64,000 nt of DNA from Flammeovirga agarivorans (lineage in GTDB: Bacteria; Bacteroidota; Bacteroidia; Cytophagales; Flammeovirgaceae), in NCBI RefSeq assembly GCF_012641475.1, contig NZ_JABAIL010000013.1, positions 62,001 to 126,000 on the forward strand, read 5' to 3'. The notes below the pieces were generated by a model, which had not been told where the DNA came from, ran no database searches, and saw only the letters and a program-made list of their open reading frames with translations. Positions 63,403-64,000 of this stretch are shown here, in pieces. Numbering within the stretch: the first letter of the stretch is position 1; each line of letters opens with the position of its first letter. The position numbers were made by a program, and so were the translations under genes.

Positions 63403-63852
63403 TTATTCTTTAGGTTTGGTATAAGTCACAATATCGATTCCAATTCCATTGGGGTCTTTAATTGCAAAATGCCTGTCACCCCAAGGCTCATCTCGTATTT
63501 CAACTTCAATTTGCACTCCTTTACTTTTTAGGTCATTATAGACTTCATCTATATTCTCAACTTCAATCGTAAAGTATACTCCTTTCCCACTGAATTCAGA
63601 TTGGAAAATGTATTTTTGACTTGGATGATTTGGTTGTAAGAAACTGATTTCTGAAGATTGATTGGGTGTGTGAAGCAATAGGTAAAATTCGTTTTCAAAA
63701 CTTACTCCAAAGTCCAAAACCTCGATATAAAACTTCTTAGTTTCCTGTAATTTTTCAGTGATTATTCCTGCGTTAAGTTTCATCTTATTTGTTGATTGTG
63801 CATTTGTCCAACCTACTGAAAGAACAAACACAGTCATTAATATTACTCTCAT
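63403..63852 (-). CDS. Exported VOC/glyoxalase-fold protein
   Basis: The protein has 149 residues with a signal peptide (MRVILMTVFVLSVGWTNAQ). Two beta-alpha-beta-beta-beta units of the vicinal-oxygen-chelate fold follow: LNAGIITEKLQETKKFYIEV ... FLQP and GVYFTIEVENIDEVYNDLKS ... FAIKDPNGIGIDIV. The metal-ligand positions are not all convincing, so catalysis is uncertain. Members of this family are normally cytoplasmic; the signal peptide is odd. A -7-like TAAATTTG at 63880-63873 lies just upstream. An AraC gene lies immediately upstream on the same strand. Confidence 0.8.
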   Translation of the reverse strand: MRVILMTVFVLSVGWTNAQSTNKMKLNAGIITEKLQETKKFYIEVLDFGVSFENEFYLLLHTPNQSSEISFLQPNHPSQKYIFQSEFSGKGVYFTIEVENIDEVYNDLKSKGVQIEVEIRDEPWGDRHFAIKDPNGIGIDIVTYTKPKE

Positions 63853-63920
63853 TGTCTATAATCTTGTTGATACAAATTTAGGTTGACAATAAGCCGAGGA
63901 ATTGTAAAAATCGGACAAAC

Positions 63921-64000
63921 TTAACGGAAAGCTTCGGAAGGTGTTACTCCATAAAATGTTTTAAAACTTTTAATGAAATGAGCTTGATCAAAAAAACCAA
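63921..64000 (-). CDS. AraC-family regulator, C-terminal end only
   Basis: The last 25 codons before the stop at 63921 are in frame to the right edge: GFFDQAHFIKSFKTFYGVTP, then SEAFR. This is the second helix-turn-helix and terminal P-x-x-F/Y of AraC-type regulators (compare G-F-x-x-x-x-x-F-x-R-x-F-K-x-x-x-G-x-T-P). The start lies beyond the window. It is a likely regulator of the exported VOC gene 68 bases downstream. Confidence 0.8.
   Translation of the reverse strand, partial: GFFDQAHFIKSFKTFYGVTPSEAFR

Noticed and set aside
1-64000. CRISPR arrays, tRNA or rRNA genes, insertion sequences, integrases
   Set aside because: No regular repeat-spacer pattern, no cloverleaf or rRNA-like stretch, no transposase or recombinase motif was seen on either strand.

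Overview
The window is AT-rich bacterial DNA, almost certainly from a marine gliding member of the Bacteroidota (Cytophagales; Flammeovirga-like is my guess, not proven). The support is a SusC/SusD pair, a hybrid two-component regulator, several type IX secretion (T9SS) C-terminal sorting domains of both A and B type, a PorP/SprF protein, many lipoproteins with Bacteroidota-style signals, and starts without Shine-Dalgarno sequences. I see no tRNA, rRNA, CRISPR array, insertion sequence or integrase.

Layout. (1) 1-10139, mostly minus strand: a giant secreted propeller-like protein cut by the left edge (it runs to base 1, at least 1386 aa), a secreted CHAT (caspase-like) protease, a T9SS type A beta-rich protein, a histidine-rich lipoprotein and a secreted metal-dependent amidohydrolase. 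(2) 10357-25446, minus strand: one compact six-gene transcription unit of about 15 kb. In transcription order it encodes two sibling secreted phage-tail-collar-domain proteins, a roughly 2785-residue LamG protein with a T9SS type A tail, a second T9SS type A protein sharing the same C-terminal half, a T9SS type B protein, and a PorP/SprF-like outer membrane protein with an added coiled coil and SPOR-like domain. It ends in a good hairpin terminator. This is the most interesting system here: it looks like a self-contained surface or secreted assembly with its own anchor.

(3) 26244-47453: a polysaccharide utilisation locus (PUL). A hybrid two-component system regulator and an S1 sulfatase lie on the minus strand. 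Diverging from them on the plus strand are SusC, SusD, a GH128-like enzyme with three carbohydrate-binding modules, a GH2 enzyme, a GH16 enzyme with a beta-trefoil lectin, and a second S1 sulfatase. The divergent gap holds a perfect 10-bp-arm palindrome and a 12-base direct repeat, and the plus-strand intergenic gaps hold GC-rich hairpins. The convergent side carries a stand-alone propeller lipoprotein, an AraC regulator and a DUF2255-like gene. The two sulfatases point to a sulfated algal glycan; the precise substrate is not decided by the sequence.

(4) 47595-56817: secreted accessory proteins (MoaF-like lipoprotein, three alpha/beta hydrolases or esterases, a PQQ-type propeller, a BNR lipoprotein) and a PAS histidine kinase/response regulator pair. 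(5) 57110-64000: two translationally coupled DUF3857/transglutaminase proteins, one lacking the catalytic cysteine; then a decaying stretch with two frameshifted pseudogenes, a lipoprotein, an exported VOC-family protein and the C-terminus of an AraC regulator cut by the right edge.

All assignments come from reading the translations and motifs; no database search was run.
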